Source: Myroides phaeus (GTDB taxonomy: Bacteria; Bacteroidota; Bacteroidia; Flavobacteriales; Flavobacteriaceae). Taken from it: a stretch of 64,000 nucleotides of DNA. The stretch is from NCBI RefSeq assembly GCF_009799805.1, contig NZ_CP047050.1, positions 2,122,001-2,186,000 of the forward strand, in the 5' to 3' direction. Positions 62,240 to 64,000 of this stretch are shown here, in pieces (within the stretch, counting starts at the first letter, position 1; each line of letters opens with the position of its first letter). Both the position numbers and the translations under genes were made by a program. The notes below the pieces were generated by a model that did no database searches, was not told where the DNA came from, and saw only the letters and a program-made list of their open reading frames with translations.

Positions 62240-64000
62240 TTAAAAGATTAGTTCAACACCAAAGGAATAAGTTTTAAGAGGAGGTAAGAATCCGATTACT
62301 GTAAATTCTGGATCAATTCCAAAATAGTTTGTAACTGTCCACAAGTTCTGTCCTTGAAAGTAAAGTCGGAAAGAATTCAATTTGGTATTAGGTAATTTGA
62401 TCATATAAGACAATGATATGTTCTTCAACCTAATATATGATGCGTCACTTATTGTTTGGTTACTTTGTCTAAAGAATTCTGTTGCATCATTTAAGTCATT
62501 ATTCATACCTGTAGTATAAAAAGCATAGTTGCTATTAGGATTGGTAGGAGACCAACTATTTAGCATTTCTAATGGTTGATTTCTTATTGAACCAGGAGTA
62601 TTTAAATTATTATTGTAGTTATAGCTATTTTGTTTTACAAATTGAAATAAGAAATCTAAATTAAACTGTTTGTATGTTAGCGTGTTTTGTAATCCACCAT
62701 GATATTTAATACCAAGTTCTTTTATACTTTGTTTATCTTGAGTATTAATTTTTCCATCTTTGTTGTAATCTGTAAAAACATAGAGACCAGTAACGGGATC
62801 AACTCCTTTAAAATTGTATAATTTTCTAATATTTGTTGATTTACCTACTTCAAATTGATTGGCATAAGTAGAACCTTCTAGGTTAGGAAAATCTAGTAAG
62901 GTGTTTTTAGGAAATGAAATATTAAAGTTTGTTCTCCATGAAAAATTACGAGAAAAGATATTTGTTGTGTTTAAAGTAAATTCCCACCCTTTATTTTCAA
63001 TTGTAGCATTTAGATTATCTTGGATAGAAGGAAACCCTGTTGTTGATGGCAAAGGAATTCCTACTAATTGATTTGAAGATCTGTTTTTATACCATGATAT
63101 AGTTGTATTTAGTCGTTCTTGTAATAAACTAAATTCTATAGCTGTTTCTAATTTATTTGTTTTCTCCCAACTAAAGTTTGGATTATATAAGCGTGAAGGA
63201 CTTAGACCTGTTGTATTAGCATATGAAGACATATTTAAGCTATAAGTATCTAAGTATTGGTAATTACCAATATTGTCACTACCAGATGTCCCATAACTCG
63301 CTCTTAATTTAGCATGATTTAACCATGATAAAGATTTAAGTAACTTTTCTTCTGAAAATATCCAAGCAGTACCAATTGCACCAAAATTTCCAAATCTATT
63401 GTTGTCACCAAAACGTGAAGATCCATCTCTTCTTCCTGTAAGGTTAATTATGTATTTTTGATTATATGTAAAATTTAAACGCCCAAAGAAAGCTAAGTAT
63501 TTATATTGTAGATTTCCTGTTTGCTTAATTGTTTTGGTTTTCGCAGCTGCTATGTTTGAAATTAGTGCATTTGATGGGAAATTACTACCACTAATACGCA
63601 TAGAATTAGAAGTGTTTTCTTGGTATGTAGATCCAATAAGGACATTGATACTTAGTTTATCTCCTATAATGGTAGACCAATTTAATTGTGGTTCTACTAT
63701 ATAAGACATACTGTTTTTTGTTGAATTTTCAGCCTTTGATTGTTCAGAAGTATATTTTTTAGCAGGATCATGTATTGTATGTGGAGTTAATAGTTTTTCC
63801 TCAAAATGAGTATTAGTCAATCCTGTATTTATTTTAAAGAGTGTATTTTTAAATACATTATAACTTAAATCTAAGTTTATAACAAGATTGTTACTATCAT
63901 ATTTATAAGTTGCTTGATTTGGAGCAATAGGGTTTCCATAGATACCAAAATCCCAGTTAAGACCTCCATCTTCTTTGTATAATGATGGAGCATTAGGGGC
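62240..64000 (-). CDS. SusC/RagA-like TonB-dependent outer-membrane transporter, C-terminal part (cut by window edge)
   Basis: The frame is open from 62240 to the right edge, so at least 587 residues are visible and the N-terminal plug lies outside. A TTG at 63818-63820 is not the start. The barrel has the RagA/SusC motifs GRRDGSSRFG, LRASYGTSGSDNIGNYQY, WGFTLN-type strands and the GVDPVTGLYVFTDYNKDGKI loop. It ends in an aromatic beta-strand (SFGVELIF). With SusD it should import a large ligand, energised by TonB. Confidence 0.94.
   Translation of the reverse strand, partial: APNAPSLYKEDGGLNWDFGIYGNPIAPNQATYKYDSNNLVINLDLSYNVFKNTLFKINTGLTNTHFEEKLLTPHTIHDPAKKYTSEQSKAENSTKNSMSYIVEPQLNWSTIIGDKLSINVLIGSTYQENTSNSMRISGSNFPSNALISNIAAAKTKTIKQTGNLQYKYLAFFGRLNFTYNQKYIINLTGRRDGSSRFGDNNRFGNFGAIGTAWIFSEEKLLKSLSWLNHAKLRASYGTSGSDNIGNYQYLDTYSLNMSSYANTTGLSPSRLYNPNFSWEKTNKLETAIEFSLLQERLNTTISWYKNRSSNQLVGIPLPSTTGFPSIQDNLNATIENKGWEFTLNTTNIFSRNFSWRTNFNISFPKNTLLDFPNLEGSTYANQFEVGKSTNIRKLYNFKGVDPVTGLYVFTDYNKDGKINTQDKQSIKELGIKYHGGLQNTLTYKQFNLDFLFQFVKQNSYNYNNNLNTPGSIRNQPLEMLNSWSPTNPNSNYAFYTTGMNNDLNDATEFFRQSNQTISDASYIRLKNISLSYMIKLPNTKLNSFRLYFQGQNLWTVTNYFGIDPEFTVIGFLPPLKTYSFGVELIF

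Overview
The window looks like the chromosome of a member of the Bacteroidetes, class Flavobacteriia. It is AT-rich. Several genes are preceded by the Bacteroidetes promoter form (TTG or TTTG, about 19-20 bases, then TAnnTTTG). It carries a SusC/SusD pair, a LytTR two-component system, DUF6266, DUF6520 and RteC-type proteins. A complete urease cluster together with a type I-B CRISPR system would suit a urease-positive genus such as Myroides, but the genus is an inference. No rRNA or tRNA gene was seen.

Layout. 1-3.4 kb: the end of a histidine operon (hisB-hisH-hisA-hisF-hisIE), all overlapping. 3.7-4.7 kb: a small-protein/zeta-toxin-like pair. 4.7-5.5 kb: repeat-rich non-coding DNA. 5.6-11.1 kb: a LytS/LytTR system with a DUF3137-like membrane protein, a lipoprotein and a small membrane protein, flanked by a roughly 200-bp inverted repeat. 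11.5-12.1 kb: a lone DUF6266 gene. 12.8-28.3 kb: a complete type I-B CRISPR-Cas locus (cas6-cas8b-cas7-cas5-cas3-cas4-cas1-cas2) and an array of 96 repeats. 28.6-34.1 kb: a YwqK-like protein, a VOC protein, an exported protein, a HigB/HigA-ImmA module and an MFS transporter.

35.0-50.5 kb is a nickel/urease region. One operon holds hypA, hypB, a second ureE, a BtuF/FecCD-type ABC importer, a GNAT protein and a TonB-dependent receptor. The next holds a small exported protein, ureABC, ureE, ureF, ureG, ureD and a urea transporter, followed by an AraC-type regulator. A 36-bp element, identical at 35 positions, sits at the same place in front of both operons. I read the region as one unit: metal uptake across both membranes, nickel delivery by HypAB/UreE/UreG, urea import, and hydrolysis to ammonia.

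50.7-54.1 kb: an aminopeptidase P, a Crp/Fnr regulator, two tandem hairpins and an RteC-like protein. 55.0-64.0 kb: a NarL-type two-component system whose kinase has lost the usual phospho-accepting histidine, a MauE-like membrane protein with an extracytoplasmic domain, a four-cysteine DUF6520 exported small protein and, converging on it, a SusC/SusD/S9-peptidase operon cut by the window edge. This last region is the best candidate for an undescribed system: a redox-matured secreted small protein beside its own peptidase and outer-membrane importer.
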